A DNA stretch of 35,294 bases from Spirochaetota bacterium. Its GTDB lineage: Bacteria > Spirochaetota > Spirochaetia > Treponematales > Rectinemataceae. Position numbers and translations under genes: made by a program. The stretch covers positions 1 to 35,294 of the forward strand of contig JAKLFE010000046.1 of NCBI GenBank assembly GCA_022711355.1. The letters are read 5' to 3'. Numbering within the stretch: the first letter of the stretch is position 1; each line of letters starts with the position of its first letter. The notes below the pieces were generated by a model that was not told where the DNA came from, did not search any database, and saw only the letters and a program-made list of their open reading frames with translations. Positions 24,372 through 32,987 of this stretch are shown here, piece by piece.

Positions 24372-25991
24372 CTACTTGAGCTTGGCGAAGCGGAAATCGA
24401 GGTTCGGCGCGAAGATGTTGAAGTAGACGCCCTCGATCTTCTTCTCGTTGAGCATATAGGCCCCGCGGCGCGCCATCACCGGGATGATAGGCGCCTCCTG
24501 GAGGAGAATCGCCTCGGCCTGGTAGAACATGTCGTTGCGCTTCTTCATGCTGCTCTGCTTGTTGGCCTCGGTGATCAGCTTGTAGTAGCTCTCCCCGACC
24601 CAGCCGGTCTTGTTCCAGCCGCCCCGGCTGTCCCACATGTCGAGGTAGGTGAAGGGGTCGTCGTAATCGGGCCCCCAGCCGGAGCGCGCGATGTCGTAGG
24701 GCGCGCCGTAGAAGTTGTCCCAGTACTGGGCGAAGGCGAGCTGCTTGATCTCGACCTGGAGGCCGAAGGCCTTCTTCCAGACGTTCTGGAAGTACTCGCA
24801 GACGGTGCGATTGAGCTCGCCCTCGGTGCTGATCATCTCGAAGACCGGCATCTTGTCCGCGGAGGCGTAGCCGAGCTCCTGGCAGGCCTTCTTCATGAAG
24901 GCCTGGGCCTCGGCGATGTTCGCCTTCTCCTTGTGGTACTTGTCGGCCACGCTGTAGTTGTCGGACCACTTCCCGCCCATCTGGTCGTTGATGGAGGGAT
25001 TCACCACGCCGGTGAAAGGCACGTTGGAGGGATAGAGGGCCTTCACGAAGTCCGCGCGGTCGATGGCCCGGGACAGGGCGTTCATGAAGTTCCGGTTCTG
25101 GATGATCTTGGCCCGATCCGGGCTCGTTCCCTTGTTGCTGAAGCAGAGGAAGGTGACCGCCCCGCTGTTGTAGTAGTGGAAGCCCTCCTTCTTCTCCATG
25201 GCCGGGATGATGTCGGCCGGCAGGACGCAGAAGTGGATCTCGCCGGTCTCGTACATGTTCTTGAGCGTGTTCGCGTCGGAGATGTACAGGATCTCGACGT
25301 TCGGGGTCCGGATCGCCTTGGCGTTCCAGTACGCGGGGTTCTTCTCGAACACGAGCCGGTCGCCGTGCTTCCACTCCTTGAGCAGGTAGGCGCCGCAGGA
25401 AACGAGCTTGTCGGGGGAGTTGCCGTAGTCCTTGCCGTACTTCTCCGCGAGGTCGACGCGGATGGGGAACATCGGGCTGGACGCGAACAGGGCCTTCATG
25501 AAGGGATAGGGCCCCTCGAGGGTAATCTCGAGGGTCCTGGCGTTGACGGCCCTGACCCCGAGCTTGGAAGCGTCGACCTTCTTCTCCTTCAGGGGGAGGG
25601 CGTTCTTGATGGGGTAGATCAGGTAGGCGAGGTCCATGGCGTCCTCGCGGGTCAGCATGCGCACGTAGGTGTCCACGAACTGCTGCGCGGTGACCGGAAC
25701 CCCGTCGCTCCACTTCGCGTCGCGGAGCTTGAAGGTGTAGACGGCGCCGTCGGGGGACACCGTGTAGCTCTCCGCGAGGCCCGGCACGAACTTGCCGCCG
25801 AGGTTCTGGAGGAGCCCGTCGTTCACCATCATGATCGCGGTCGTGGTGGTGTTGTCGTTGCCGATGTGGGGATCGAGCGAGATGGGCTCGACCACGTCCG
25901 CGAAGACGATCTTCTGCGGCGCGGGGGCCGCGGAAGCCGAAGCCAGGCCGATGAGCAGAACGACGGCCAAGGCGATGACGGTCCTCTTCAT
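24372..25991 (-). CDS. Family 5 extracellular solute-binding protein (Opp/Dpp-type)
   Basis: 539 residues, normal for SBP_bac_5. Signal peptide MKRTVIALAVVLLIGLASASAAPAP has an A-x-A cleavage site and no lipobox Cys, so the protein is free in the periplasm; this fits a diderm cell. SBP_bac_5 features include EPISLDPH, GLAESYTVSPDGAVYTFKLRDAKWSDG, ITLEGPYPFMKAL and the late WGPDYDDPFTYLDMW. The family binds oligopeptides but also opines, nickel and glycans, so the ligand is open. The start is ATG 25991 with an ideal AAGGAGGAG site; the frame extends 24 codons further upstream without a ribosome-binding site. Confidence 0.94.
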   Translation of the reverse strand: MKRTVIALAVVLLIGLASASAAPAPQKIVFADVVEPISLDPHIGNDNTTTTAIMMVNDGLLQNLGGKFVPGLAESYTVSPDGAVYTFKLRDAKWSDGVPVTAQQFVDTYVRMLTREDAMDLAYLIYPIKNALPLKEKKVDASKLGVRAVNARTLEITLEGPYPFMKALFASSPMFPIRVDLAEKYGKDYGNSPDKLVSCGAYLLKEWKHGDRLVFEKNPAYWNAKAIRTPNVEILYISDANTLKNMYETGEIHFCVLPADIIPAMEKKEGFHYYNSGAVTFLCFSNKGTSPDRAKIIQNRNFMNALSRAIDRADFVKALYPSNVPFTGVVNPSINDQMGGKWSDNYSVADKYHKEKANIAEAQAFMKKACQELGYASADKMPVFEMISTEGELNRTVCEYFQNVWKKAFGLQVEIKQLAFAQYWDNFYGAPYDIARSGWGPDYDDPFTYLDMWDSRGGWNKTGWVGESYYKLITEANKQSSMKKRNDMFYQAEAILLQEAPIIPVMARRGAYMLNEKKIEGVYFNIFAPNLDFRFAKLK

Positions 25992-26073
25992 CTTCTCCTC
26001 CTTCGAGATGGGCTCTATGGCTTCGGGCGAATGCGCTGACTCGCCCGCTCGAGCAGGGATCATGGGGAGCCCG

Positions 26074-26832
26074 CTACGCCGCCCCGGCGAGCCACCTGAC
26101 GATATTGGCCCAGAGGTCGGGATAGCGGTCCCAGTCGTGCATCGCCGCGGGGGCCCAGTGCGGGGCGCAGTCGGTCGTGTAGGCCAAGGTCCTGCCCCTG
26201 CCGCGGCCGGCGACGGCGATGATGGGATCCCCCTTGAAGGACACGAGGACCTCCGCGTCGGCCTTCGCGACGACCTTGTTGTAGCCGAAGATGTAGGGCA
26301 GCTCGGCGGGCAGGCCCGCGAGGATGGGATGCGATCCGGGGACGCAGCGCAGGTCGGCGCCCTCGGGGACCTCCTTCCGATCGTCGTGGTAGCCGAGCGA
26401 GACCGGGAGGATCTCCTCGATGCAGCTGTCCTTCCATTTCGCCTTGCCGTCCATGCCGCCGAAGGTCATGTAGCCGCCGATCATGCCGAAGCCCCCGCCG
26501 CGCCGCACGAACTCGCAGATGAGCTCGAGGAGGTTGGGCACCCGGACGCCTTCCCGCACCATCTCGGGGAGGAGGAGGAAGGTATTCGAGCCGACGTCGC
26601 TGATCAGCACCACGTCGTACGCGGAGAGCGCCTCGATGGTCCGGGGGAATTCGAAGGGTATGAGGTGGCAGGGGATATAGGTAAGCTCGTGTTCGATGCG
26701 CGAGAGCATCTTCCCCACGATCTTGGGCCCGTTGTTCCCGTAGCGTATGGTCGAGAAGGCGTCGTGCCCCTTGTACTCGAAGGTCTGGACCAGCGCGGAT
26801 TCCCCGACGAACAGCACCGATGTCTTCTTCAT
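26074..26832 (-). CDS. Putative glutamine amidotransferase-like protein (GATase1-like, PF07090 type)
   Basis: 252 residues. The start MKKTSVLFVGESALVQTFEYKGHDAF and the blocks YDVVLISDVGSNTFLL, LLELICEFVRRGGGFGMIGGYMTFGG, HPILAGLPAELPYIFGYNKV and AYTTDCAPHWAP match the class-I amidotransferase-like family often labelled 'putative cytoplasmic protein'. The GGYMTFGG turn sits where the nucleophile Cys elbow would be but has no Cys, so glutaminase activity is doubtful. It lies between the LacI regulator (20 bases) and the transporter (82 bases to the binding protein). It may modify or sense the imported compound; the function is unknown. Confidence 0.8.
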   Translation of the reverse strand: MKKTSVLFVGESALVQTFEYKGHDAFSTIRYGNNGPKIVGKMLSRIEHELTYIPCHLIPFEFPRTIEALSAYDVVLISDVGSNTFLLLPEMVREGVRVPNLLELICEFVRRGGGFGMIGGYMTFGGMDGKAKWKDSCIEEILPVSLGYHDDRKEVPEGADLRCVPGSHPILAGLPAELPYIFGYNKVVAKADAEVLVSFKGDPIIAVAGRGRGRTLAYTTDCAPHWAPAAMHDWDRYPDLWANIVRWLAGAA

Positions 26833-26852
26833 CCAAGCCTCCCGCGTCGCGA

Positions 26853-27857
26853 TTAGTGGGATCCCCTGAGGACGAGGACCGTGTCGAGCGTGCAGGCCCT
26901 CCCCTCGGCGCGGCCCGGATCGCCGAGGCGCTCGAGGAGGAGGGCGGCCGCCCTGTAGCCCATCTCGTAGGGCCTCTGCTTCACGCTGCTGATCCCGGGC
27001 CGCACGTCGCTCATCCATTCGTAGTCGTCGTAGCCGATAAGGCTGATGTCCTCGGGGATGCGCCGGCCCGCGCCCTTCAGGTAGCGGAAGACCCCGATCG
27101 TGAGGATGTTGTCCGAGACGAAGACGGCGTCCGCCCCCGCCTGGGCCAGGAGTGCCCCGCTCCTCATGCCCTCCTCGATCGAGAGGCTGCCGTTGAGCAG
27201 GACGAGGGAGCGATCCTCCGGAAGGCCGCGCTCGGCCAGGCAGCGCCGGTACCCGAGGTAGCGGTCGTGGGAGGCGGAGGTGCGGAGCTGGCTGCCCACG
27301 AAGGCGATCCGCCGCCGCCCGCGCTCGTACATGAGCCTGACGGCCTCGTAGGAGCCCTTCTCGTTGTCGGAGATGACGTAGTCGCAGGGGAAGCGGTCGA
27401 TCTTGCGATCGATAAGCACGTAGGGCAGCTCGCTCTTGAGGATTTGCTCGATGCAGGAGGGCTCGGAGGCGTTCGGGACTACCAGGAGTCCGTCGCACCA
27501 CTGCTTCTCCAGGACGCCGAAGGAGAAGGAGCGGCTCTCCTCCATCGGCTCCTCGTAGGTGGTGATGATGAGCGAGTACTCGTCCTCGTTGAGCCGGGCG
27601 TGGACCCCGGCCATGACGTCCATATAGAAGTAATTCGAAGGCATGCCCGGGCGGACCCCGGGCGTGATGAGGGCCACCGTCTTCGACCTGTTGTTCCGGA
27701 GGAACTTGGCCGCTATGTTCGGGCGGTAGCCGATCGCCGCAGCGGCGGCCAAGACCTTCTGCTTGCTCTCGCTGGACACCGCCCGCGTTCCGTTGATCGC
27801 GTGGGAGACGGTCGCCGTCGAGAGGCCGGTCATCTCGGCTATCTTGCGAATGCTCAT
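26853..27857 (-). CDS. LacI-family transcriptional regulator
   Basis: 334 residues. The N-terminal helix-turn-helix and hinge (SIRKIAEMTGLSTATVSHAINGTR, IGYRPN) are canonical for LacI/PurR proteins. A periplasmic-binding-protein-like sensor domain follows, ending LVLRGSH. ATG 27857 is preceded by AGAGGAAC; the longer frame to 27923 would begin at the transcription start and is rejected. Two overlapping palindromes lie immediately downstream of its own promoter, so it most likely represses itself and the seven genes behind it until an inducer, probably the transported compound, is present. LacI control is more common for sugar systems than for Opp-type transporters. Confidence 0.94.
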   Translation of the reverse strand: MSIRKIAEMTGLSTATVSHAINGTRAVSSESKQKVLAAAAAIGYRPNIAAKFLRNNRSKTVALITPGVRPGMPSNYFYMDVMAGVHARLNEDEYSLIITTYEEPMEESRSFSFGVLEKQWCDGLLVVPNASEPSCIEQILKSELPYVLIDRKIDRFPCDYVISDNEKGSYEAVRLMYERGRRRIAFVGSQLRTSASHDRYLGYRRCLAERGLPEDRSLVLLNGSLSIEEGMRSGALLAQAGADAVFVSDNILTIGVFRYLKGAGRRIPEDISLIGYDDYEWMSDVRPGISSVKQRPYEMGYRAAALLLERLGDPGRAEGRACTLDTVLVLRGSH

Positions 27858-27890
27858 TGTTCCTCTACTTCTACCTAGGCTGATCAAAGG

Positions 27891-27924
27891 CATGTTAAAC
27901 GTTAACATGTAAACGTTTAACATG
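27891..27924 (-). promoter_or_regulatory. Two overlapping LacI-type operators
   Basis: Site 1 (27891-27909) is the perfect inverted repeat CATGTTAA-ACG-TTAACATG. Site 2 (27906-27924) has the 10-bp palindrome TAAACGTTTA (27910-27919) inside CATG...ACATG. The CpG centres are 14 bp apart and both sites share a CATG. They cover about +1 to +33 of the lacI promoter, a normal place for repression. Confidence 0.8.
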
Positions 27925-27929
27925 CAGTC

Positions 27930-27957
27930 ATTGTATCGTACACCAAGTTTCTGTCAA
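27930..27957 (-). promoter_or_regulatory. Strong sigma70-type promoter of the lacI-transporter operon
   Basis: Minus strand TTGACA (27952-27957, full consensus), 16-base spacer, TACAAT (27930-27935, 5 of 6). The predicted start is near 27923, at the edge of the operators, giving a leader of about 65 bases. Confidence 0.85.
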
Positions 27958-27966
27958 GAAGAAAAA

Positions 27967-27985
27967 GTGCATCGAAGATTGTTGG
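27967..27985 (-). promoter_or_regulatory. Conserved 19-bp upstream promoter element, copy 1
   Basis: Minus strand CCAACAATCTTCGATGCAC, ending 9 bases before the -35 box of the lacI promoter. An 18-of-19 match lies at 35168-35186, 10 bases before another -35 box. Placed at about -44 to -62, it could be an activator site. Confidence 0.55.
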
Positions 27986-28020
27986 TGGCTGCGGTAAGCG
28001 GAGGCTTATAGTGAAATGGA

Positions 28021-28065
28021 ATATAAAAGCCGGGGGAGGGCCGCCACGACAGCCCTCCCCCGGCT
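28021..28065 (-). terminator. Rho-independent terminator of the buk-ptb-oxidoreductase operon
   Basis: A perfect 14-bp stem (28028-28041 with 28052-28065) and 10-base loop. On the minus strand the stem is followed by TTTTATATT, a T-rich tract, so it terminates leftward transcription about 200 bases after the gamma-subunit stop. Confidence 0.85.
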
Positions 28066-28088
28066 CGATGCCTACCGAGATCAGCCAG

Positions 28089-28129
28089 GCCGGGACGCCT
28101 AGATCGCGGCGCGCCCCGCCTCGATAGCC
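28089..28129 (-). pseudogene. Duplicated 3' end of the oxidoreductase gamma-subunit gene
   Basis: The minus strand reads AIEAGRAAI then TAG, identical in protein to the last nine residues and stop of the gamma subunit (true end at 28261). The similarity continues about 10 bases past the stop (GCGTCCCGGC against GCGCCCCGGC) with one 2-base gap. Copy 1 spans about 28089-28129, copy 2 about 28249-28289, with a few mismatches. It is too short to be functional and is read as the remnant of a duplication or insertion event. Confidence 0.7.
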
Positions 28130-28130
28130 G

Positions 28131-28193
28131 GTCGCGAATCGAACGTCCTGTACGATTCGCGACATCGAAGAAACGCCCTCCGGCGTTTCTTCG
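28131..28193. repeat. Paired hairpin module between the duplicated gene ends
   Basis: Two adjacent perfect inverted repeats: an 11-bp stem GTCGCGAATCG / CGATTCGCGAC (28131-28141, 28153-28163; 11-base loop) and a 12-bp stem CGAAGAAACGCC / GGCGTTTCTTCG (28166-28177, 28182-28193; 4-base loop). A shorter GGCC-ATCCCT-GGCC repeat follows at 28205-28218. There is no T-run. The arrangement resembles a REP-like or other dispersed palindromic element. The interval 27958-28260 contains, besides this, a promoter element, the terminator and the gene-end copy, but no gene. Confidence 0.65.
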
Positions 28194-28260
28194 GGTTACG
28201 GCTCGGCCATCCCTGGCCTCACTCGCTTGGGCATTCGAGGCCCGATTTGCCGGGGCGCTC

Positions 28261-28790
28261 CTAGATCGCCGCGCGCCCCGCCTCGATGGCCTTCATGTTC
28301 ATCGGGATGAACTTGTGCTTGGCTTCGGGGAAGAAGGACCTGAGCACTGCCTCGAGCTTGTCGAGCTTGACCGCGCCCGTGACCTTGGAGAGGGCGCCCA
28401 TCATCACCATGTTGGCGATCTTGACGTCCCCGATGGACTCGGCGAGCTCGTTGCAGGGGATCTTGATCACCTTGAGGTCCTTCCGCTTCGGGTCGGCCTT
28501 GACGAGGCTCGAGTTGACGAGGAAGGCCGAGCCGGGCCGCGCGATCTCCTCGCAGATGGGCAGGCTGTCGATGTTCATCACGACCGAGGAGTCCGGGCTC
28601 GTGACGAGGGGGCTCGCGATCTCGCGGTCGGAGACGATGACCGAGGCCCTGGCCACGCCGCCACGCTTCTCGGCGCCGTAGAAGGGGAAGAAGGTGACCT
28701 CGAGGCCCTCCTTCATCGCGCAATAGACCCAGAGCTGCCCCAGGGAGATGACGCCCTGCCCGCCGAAGCCGGCGATGAAGGTCTTCTCGG

Positions 28791-28794
<4 letters not shown>
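28261..28794 (-). CDS. 2-oxoacid:ferredoxin oxidoreductase, gamma subunit
   Basis: 177 residues. FIAGFGGQGVISLGQLW, FFPFYGAEKRGGVARASVIVSD and the PCNELAE / NMVMMGAL blocks are those of the gamma subunit (POR/VOR/KOR gamma), which helps bind CoA and closes the catalytic complex. ATG 28794 overlaps the beta-subunit stop (ATGA) behind AAGGAGG. It is the last gene of the buk-ptb-oxidoreductase operon. The substrate class is judged from the kinase and phosphotransferase at the head of the operon: branched-chain 2-oxoacids rather than pyruvate. The last nine codons recur downstream at 28089-28129. Confidence 0.92.
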
Positions 28795-29564
<770 letters not shown>

Positions 29565-29583
29565 CAACGTATCCTCCTGGGGA

Positions 29584-30651
29584 TCACTTGCCGAGGAGGC
29601 GCCGCGCCTCGGCGAGCACCTCTTCCTCGGTCGGCACTACGCCGCCGCAGCGGCCGTAGAAATCGACCGGGGCCTTGCCCTCGACCGCGAGGCGGACGTC
29701 CTCGACCATCTGGCCCATGCTCATCTCGACTGAGAGGAAGCGCTTGCCCTTCGCGGCGAGCTCGGCGAGGCGGGCATGGGGGAAGGGCCAGAGGCTGATC
29801 GGACGGAAGAGCCCGAGCTCGAGGCCGGCCCTCTTGGCGGCCTCCATGGCGCCGAGGCAGACGCGGGCCGAGGTCCCGTAGGCCACGAAGACCAGGTCGG
29901 CCTTCTCCACGTTGACTTCCTCGAAGCGGAGCTCGGAGGACTTGATCTCGTCGTAGCGCGCGAAGCGCTTGCGGTTCAGGGCCTCGAGCTCGGCGGGCAC
30001 GAGGTTGATCGAGGTGACGTGGTTGTTCGGGCGGTGGGTGTCGGCCTGGTGGCCGGCGGCCCATCCCTTCCTGGGCAGGGAGGCGAGGTCCCGCTCGGGG
30101 GGGAGGACGACGCCCTCCATCATCTGGCCGATGAGGCCGTCCGCGAGGATCATGACGGGCATGCGCCAGCGGTCGGCGAGGTCGAAGGCCTCGTAGGTGA
30201 GGTCGGCCGCCTCCTGCACGCTCTTGGGGGCCAGGACGAGGTGGTAGTAGTCCCCGTGGCCGCCGCCTCGGGTGGACTGGAAGTAGTCCCCCTGGGAGGG
30301 AGAGATGCCGCCCAGGCCGGGGCCGGAGCGGGCGACGTTGACGATGACCATGGGCAGGTCGGCTCCGCAGGCGTAGGAGATGCCCTCCTGCTTGAGCGAG
30401 ATGCCGGGGCTCGAGGAGCTCGTCATGGAGCGGGCGCCGGTGGCGGCCGCGCCGTAGACCATGTTGATCGCGCTCACCTCGGACTCGGCCTGGATGAAGG
30501 TCCGCTTGCGCGCGAGCATGTGCTTGGCCATGTAGGCGGTCAGCTCGTTCTGGGGCGTGATGGGGTAGCCGAAGTAGGCGCGGCAGCCCGCGCGGATCGC
30601 GGCCTCGCCGATGGCCTCGTTGCCCTTCATGAGGCGCTTGTCGTCTGGCAT
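29584..30651 (-). CDS. 2-oxoacid:ferredoxin oxidoreductase, alpha subunit
   Basis: 355 residues, as in the stand-alone alpha chains of VOR/KOR enzymes. GNEAIGEAAIRAGCRAYFGYPITPQNEL and ESEVSAINMVYGAAATGARSMTSSSSPGISL are the pyrimidine-binding half of the TPP site; GPGLGGISPSQGDYFQSTRGGGHGDY follows. The C-terminal part (LVFVAYGTSARV, LGLFRPISLWPFP) is the domain II region. Lacking the fused gamma domain, it belongs to the four-subunit type. ATG 30651 is preceded by GGGAGG 13 bases after the ferredoxin stop. Confidence 0.94.
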   Translation of the reverse strand: MPDDKRLMKGNEAIGEAAIRAGCRAYFGYPITPQNELTAYMAKHMLARKRTFIQAESEVSAINMVYGAAATGARSMTSSSSPGISLKQEGISYACGADLPMVIVNVARSGPGLGGISPSQGDYFQSTRGGGHGDYYHLVLAPKSVQEAADLTYEAFDLADRWRMPVMILADGLIGQMMEGVVLPPERDLASLPRKGWAAGHQADTHRPNNHVTSINLVPAELEALNRKRFARYDEIKSSELRFEEVNVEKADLVFVAYGTSARVCLGAMEAAKRAGLELGLFRPISLWPFPHARLAELAAKGKRFLSVEMSMGQMVEDVRLAVEGKAPVDFYGRCGGVVPTEEEVLAEARRLLGK

Positions 30652-30664
30652 CGTCCTAACCTCC

Positions 30665-30880
30665 CTACAGCTTGTAGACCGTGATCGCCACGTCGGGGCA
30701 GACCGTGTAGCAGTTGCCGCAGGCGATGCACTTGTCGGGGGCGACCGCCTCGCTCGGGTAGTAGCCCCAGGAATTGGGCTCGCCCGAGGCGGCGAGTACC
30801 TTGGTCGGGCAGGCGCGGACGCACAGGAGGCAGCCCTTGCAGCGCTCCCGGTCGATCTGGGGTTTTCCCTTGTTCGCCAT
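30665..30880 (-). CDS. 2-oxoacid:ferredoxin oxidoreductase, delta (2x[4Fe-4S] ferredoxin) subunit
   Basis: 71 residues with two cluster motifs, CKGCLLCVRACP (from residue 14) and CIACGNCYTVCP, as expected for the delta subunit that passes electrons from the TPP centre to external ferredoxin. Spacing to ptb is 18 bases and to alpha 13, so it belongs to the same transcript. Its position before alpha (delta-alpha-beta-gamma) makes a complete four-subunit enzyme. Confidence 0.94.
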   Translation of the reverse strand: MANKGKPQIDRERCKGCLLCVRACPTKVLAASGEPNSWGYYPSEAVAPDKCIACGNCYTVCPDVAITVYKL

Positions 30881-30898
30881 CGTGTTCTGCTCCTTTGC

Positions 30899-31795
30899 TC
30901 AGCTCGCCAAGGCGGCGAGCGCTATCGACGCGAGCTTGGTCTCGGCGCTGTCGGCGCGGCTGGTGAGCACGACGGGGGCCGCCGCGCCCATGACGACCGC
31001 GGCGCACTTGGCCCGCCCGAGGTCCACCAGGCTCTTGTACAGGATGTTGCCCGCCTCGATGTCGGGCACGACGAGGATGTCCGCGTCGCCGGCGACCTCC
31101 GAGACGATCTTCTTGATCTTGGCGCTCTCGGCGCTGACCGCGTTGTCGAGGGCCAGGGGCCCGTCGACGAGGCAGCCGGGGACCTGGCCGCGGCGGTTCA
31201 TCTGCGTGATGATGGCCGCGTCGGCGGTGCAGGGCATCTTCTCCCAGTTCACCTTCTCGACCGCCGCGAGCAGGGCGACCTTGGGATTCGCGATCCCGAG
31301 GGCGCGGGCCGCCTGGGCCGCGTTCGCGATGATGTCGAGCTTGGCGGGGATGTCGGGGGCGATGTTGATCGCCGCGTCGGTGACCAGGAGGAGCTTGTGG
31401 TAGGTGGGCAGCTCCATGACGGCGACGTGGCTCACGAGGCGGCCGGCGTTGAGTCCCGACTCCTTGCTCAGCGCCGCCCTGAGGATCACCGAGCTGTCCA
31501 TGAGTCCCTTCATGAGGGCCTCGGCCTCGCCCGTGCGGACGAGGGAGACGGCCTTGGCCGCGGCCCTCGCCGGGTCCAGCTCCTCGACCCGCTGGAAGGG
31601 CCCCAGGTCGAGGCCGAGCTCGGCGGCGATCGCGTCCATGGCGGCCAGGTCGCCGACGAGGATGGGATCGGCCAGGCCGTGCTTCCAGGCGTCCACGGCG
31701 GCCTCGAGGGCCGAGTGCTCCTGCGCCGCGGCCACGGCGATGCGCTTGCGGCCGCCCGAGCGGGCGGCGTCCAGTATCTCGGCTATCGTCTTCAT
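30899..31795 (-). CDS. ptb: Phosphate butyryl/branched-chain acyltransferase
   Basis: 298 residues, the usual size for Ptb. It converts acyl-CoA and phosphate to acyl-phosphate and CoA. Characteristic blocks are GEAEALMKGLMDSSVILRAAL, HVAVMELPTYHKLLLVTDAAINIAP, GIANPKVALLAAVEKVN and DILVVPDIEAGNILYKSL. The single-domain length and these motifs distinguish it from Pta. The open frame runs through buk to 32986, but ATG 31795 overlaps the buk stop (ATGA) and starts the homology. Together with Buk it makes ATP from the acyl-CoA produced by the oxidoreductase. Confidence 0.94.
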   Translation of the reverse strand: MKTIAEILDAARSGGRKRIAVAAAQEHSALEAAVDAWKHGLADPILVGDLAAMDAIAAELGLDLGPFQRVEELDPARAAAKAVSLVRTGEAEALMKGLMDSSVILRAALSKESGLNAGRLVSHVAVMELPTYHKLLLVTDAAINIAPDIPAKLDIIANAAQAARALGIANPKVALLAAVEKVNWEKMPCTADAAIITQMNRRGQVPGCLVDGPLALDNAVSAESAKIKKIVSEVAGDADILVVPDIEAGNILYKSLVDLGRAKCAAVVMGAAAPVVLTSRADSAETKLASIALAALAS

Positions 31796-32865
31796 GCTCC
31801 GTACTCCATGGCGGCGGCCTCGCCCGAGAGGACGCGCACGCCGGCCTGGGCCAGGGCCTCGAGCTCGCCCTCGCCGGGGTAGGCGACGACGGGGGCGATG
31901 AAGCCGCACATCTGCCGTATCCCCTGCACGACCTCCTCGCCGTAGGCGATGCCGCCGGTGAGGATGATCGCGTCCACCCGGCCCCCGGCCGCGGCGGCGA
32001 GGGAGCCTATGTACTTGCCGACCTGGTAGATGAAGGCCTTGTAGTAGAGGCTCCCCTCGGGCTCTCCCGCCCGGTAGGCCTTCTCCGCGGTGCGCATGTC
32101 GTTCGAGCCCATGAAGCTGACGAGCCCGCCCGAGCCGGCGATCATCTTGCCGACCTCCTTCTCCGTGTACTTGCCGGAGAAGCAGAGCTTGGCGAGCTGG
32201 AGGGCGGGCAGGGTCCCGGAGCGCTCGGGGCTGAAGGGGCCCTCGCCGTTCAGGGCGTTGTTGACGTCGACCACGCGGCCGGCCATGTGGAGGCCCACCG
32301 AGACGCCGCCCCCCATGTGGGCCACGATGAGGTCCGCCTCCTCGTAGCGCCTGCCCTGCTCGGCGCACCAGCGCCGGGCGACCGCCTTCTGGTTCAGGGC
32401 GTGGAAGATCGAGACGCGGCGGAAGAGCTTGTGGCCGGAAACCCGCGCTACGTCGGAGAGCTCGTCCACGACCACGGGATCGGCGATAAAGGCGGGTATG
32501 CCGAGCTCGGCGGCGAGGCGGTCGGCGATGAGGGCCCCGAGGTTGGAAGCGTGCTCGCCGAAGCGCGCCGAGGCGAGGTCGGCCTTCATCGCCTCGCCGA
32601 CGCGGTAGACGCCGCCGGGGATGGGCCTGAGCAAGCCGCCGCGGCCGACCACCGCGGAGAGGAGGCCGAGCTCGAAGCCCTTGGCGGCGAGGAGGCCGCG
32701 GATCGCGGCCTCGCGGAACTCGAATTGGGCCGCGACCGAGGAAAAGCGCGACAGCTCCTCCGCGGAGTGCTCGATGCCCTCCGAGAACAGCTTGGCGCCA
32801 TCTCGGAAGACCCCGATCTTCGTGGAGGTCGAGCCTGGGTTGACGGCGAGAATCGTGTAGGGCAC
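31792..32865 (-). CDS. buk: Butyrate (branched-chain carboxylate) kinase
   Basis: 357 residues, ASKHA fold. ILAVNPGSTSTKIGVF is the phosphate-1 loop, DLIVAHMGGGVSVGLHMAGRVVDVNNALNGEGPFSPERSG the core, and AIILTGGIAYGEEVV the adenosine motif. The enzyme transfers phosphate from butyryl-, isobutyryl- or isovaleryl-phosphate to ADP. The start is GTG 32865 behind GAGGAG. It heads the operon, about 73 bases after a good promoter, and overlaps ptb. In Enterococcus the ptb-buk pair precedes branched-chain dehydrogenase genes; here a ferredoxin-dependent enzyme takes that place. Confidence 0.95.
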   Translation of the reverse strand: MPYTILAVNPGSTSTKIGVFRDGAKLFSEGIEHSAEELSRFSSVAAQFEFREAAIRGLLAAKGFELGLLSAVVGRGGLLRPIPGGVYRVGEAMKADLASARFGEHASNLGALIADRLAAELGIPAFIADPVVVDELSDVARVSGHKLFRRVSIFHALNQKAVARRWCAEQGRRYEEADLIVAHMGGGVSVGLHMAGRVVDVNNALNGEGPFSPERSGTLPALQLAKLCFSGKYTEKEVGKMIAGSGGLVSFMGSNDMRTAEKAYRAGEPEGSLYYKAFIYQVGKYIGSLAAAAGGRVDAIILTGGIAYGEEVVQGIRQMCGFIAPVVAYPGEGELEALAQAGVRVLSGEAAAMEYGA

Positions 32866-32944
32866 CGGAGACTCCTCGCCGCGGGCTGGCTGCCTGGTTC
32901 CCCGGCCGGTGGAGCGCGGGGAGATGCGCGGCGTTCCGAAACCC

Positions 32945-32972
32945 AGTATAGCATGGGACGGGGTATGGGCAA
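32945..32972 (-). promoter_or_regulatory. Sigma70-type promoter of the buk-ptb-oxidoreductase operon
   Basis: Minus strand TTGCCC (32967-32972), 16-base spacer, TATACT (32945-32950, 5 of 6). The start is expected near 32938. The 320-base gap 32866-33185 holds this promoter, an AT-rich upstream tract with an inverted repeat, and no convincing gene. Confidence 0.75.
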
Positions 32973-32987
32973 GAGAAAAACGTCAAA

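Noticed and set aside
27917..28165. Minus-strand 82-residue frame
   Set aside because: It begins in the loop region between two hairpins, passes through the duplicated gene end in another frame and through the terminator stem; no homology is visible.
30899..32986. Apparent 695-residue fusion ahead of Ptb
   Set aside because: The upstream part is buk read in another frame; the buk/ptb ATGA overlap marks the true start.
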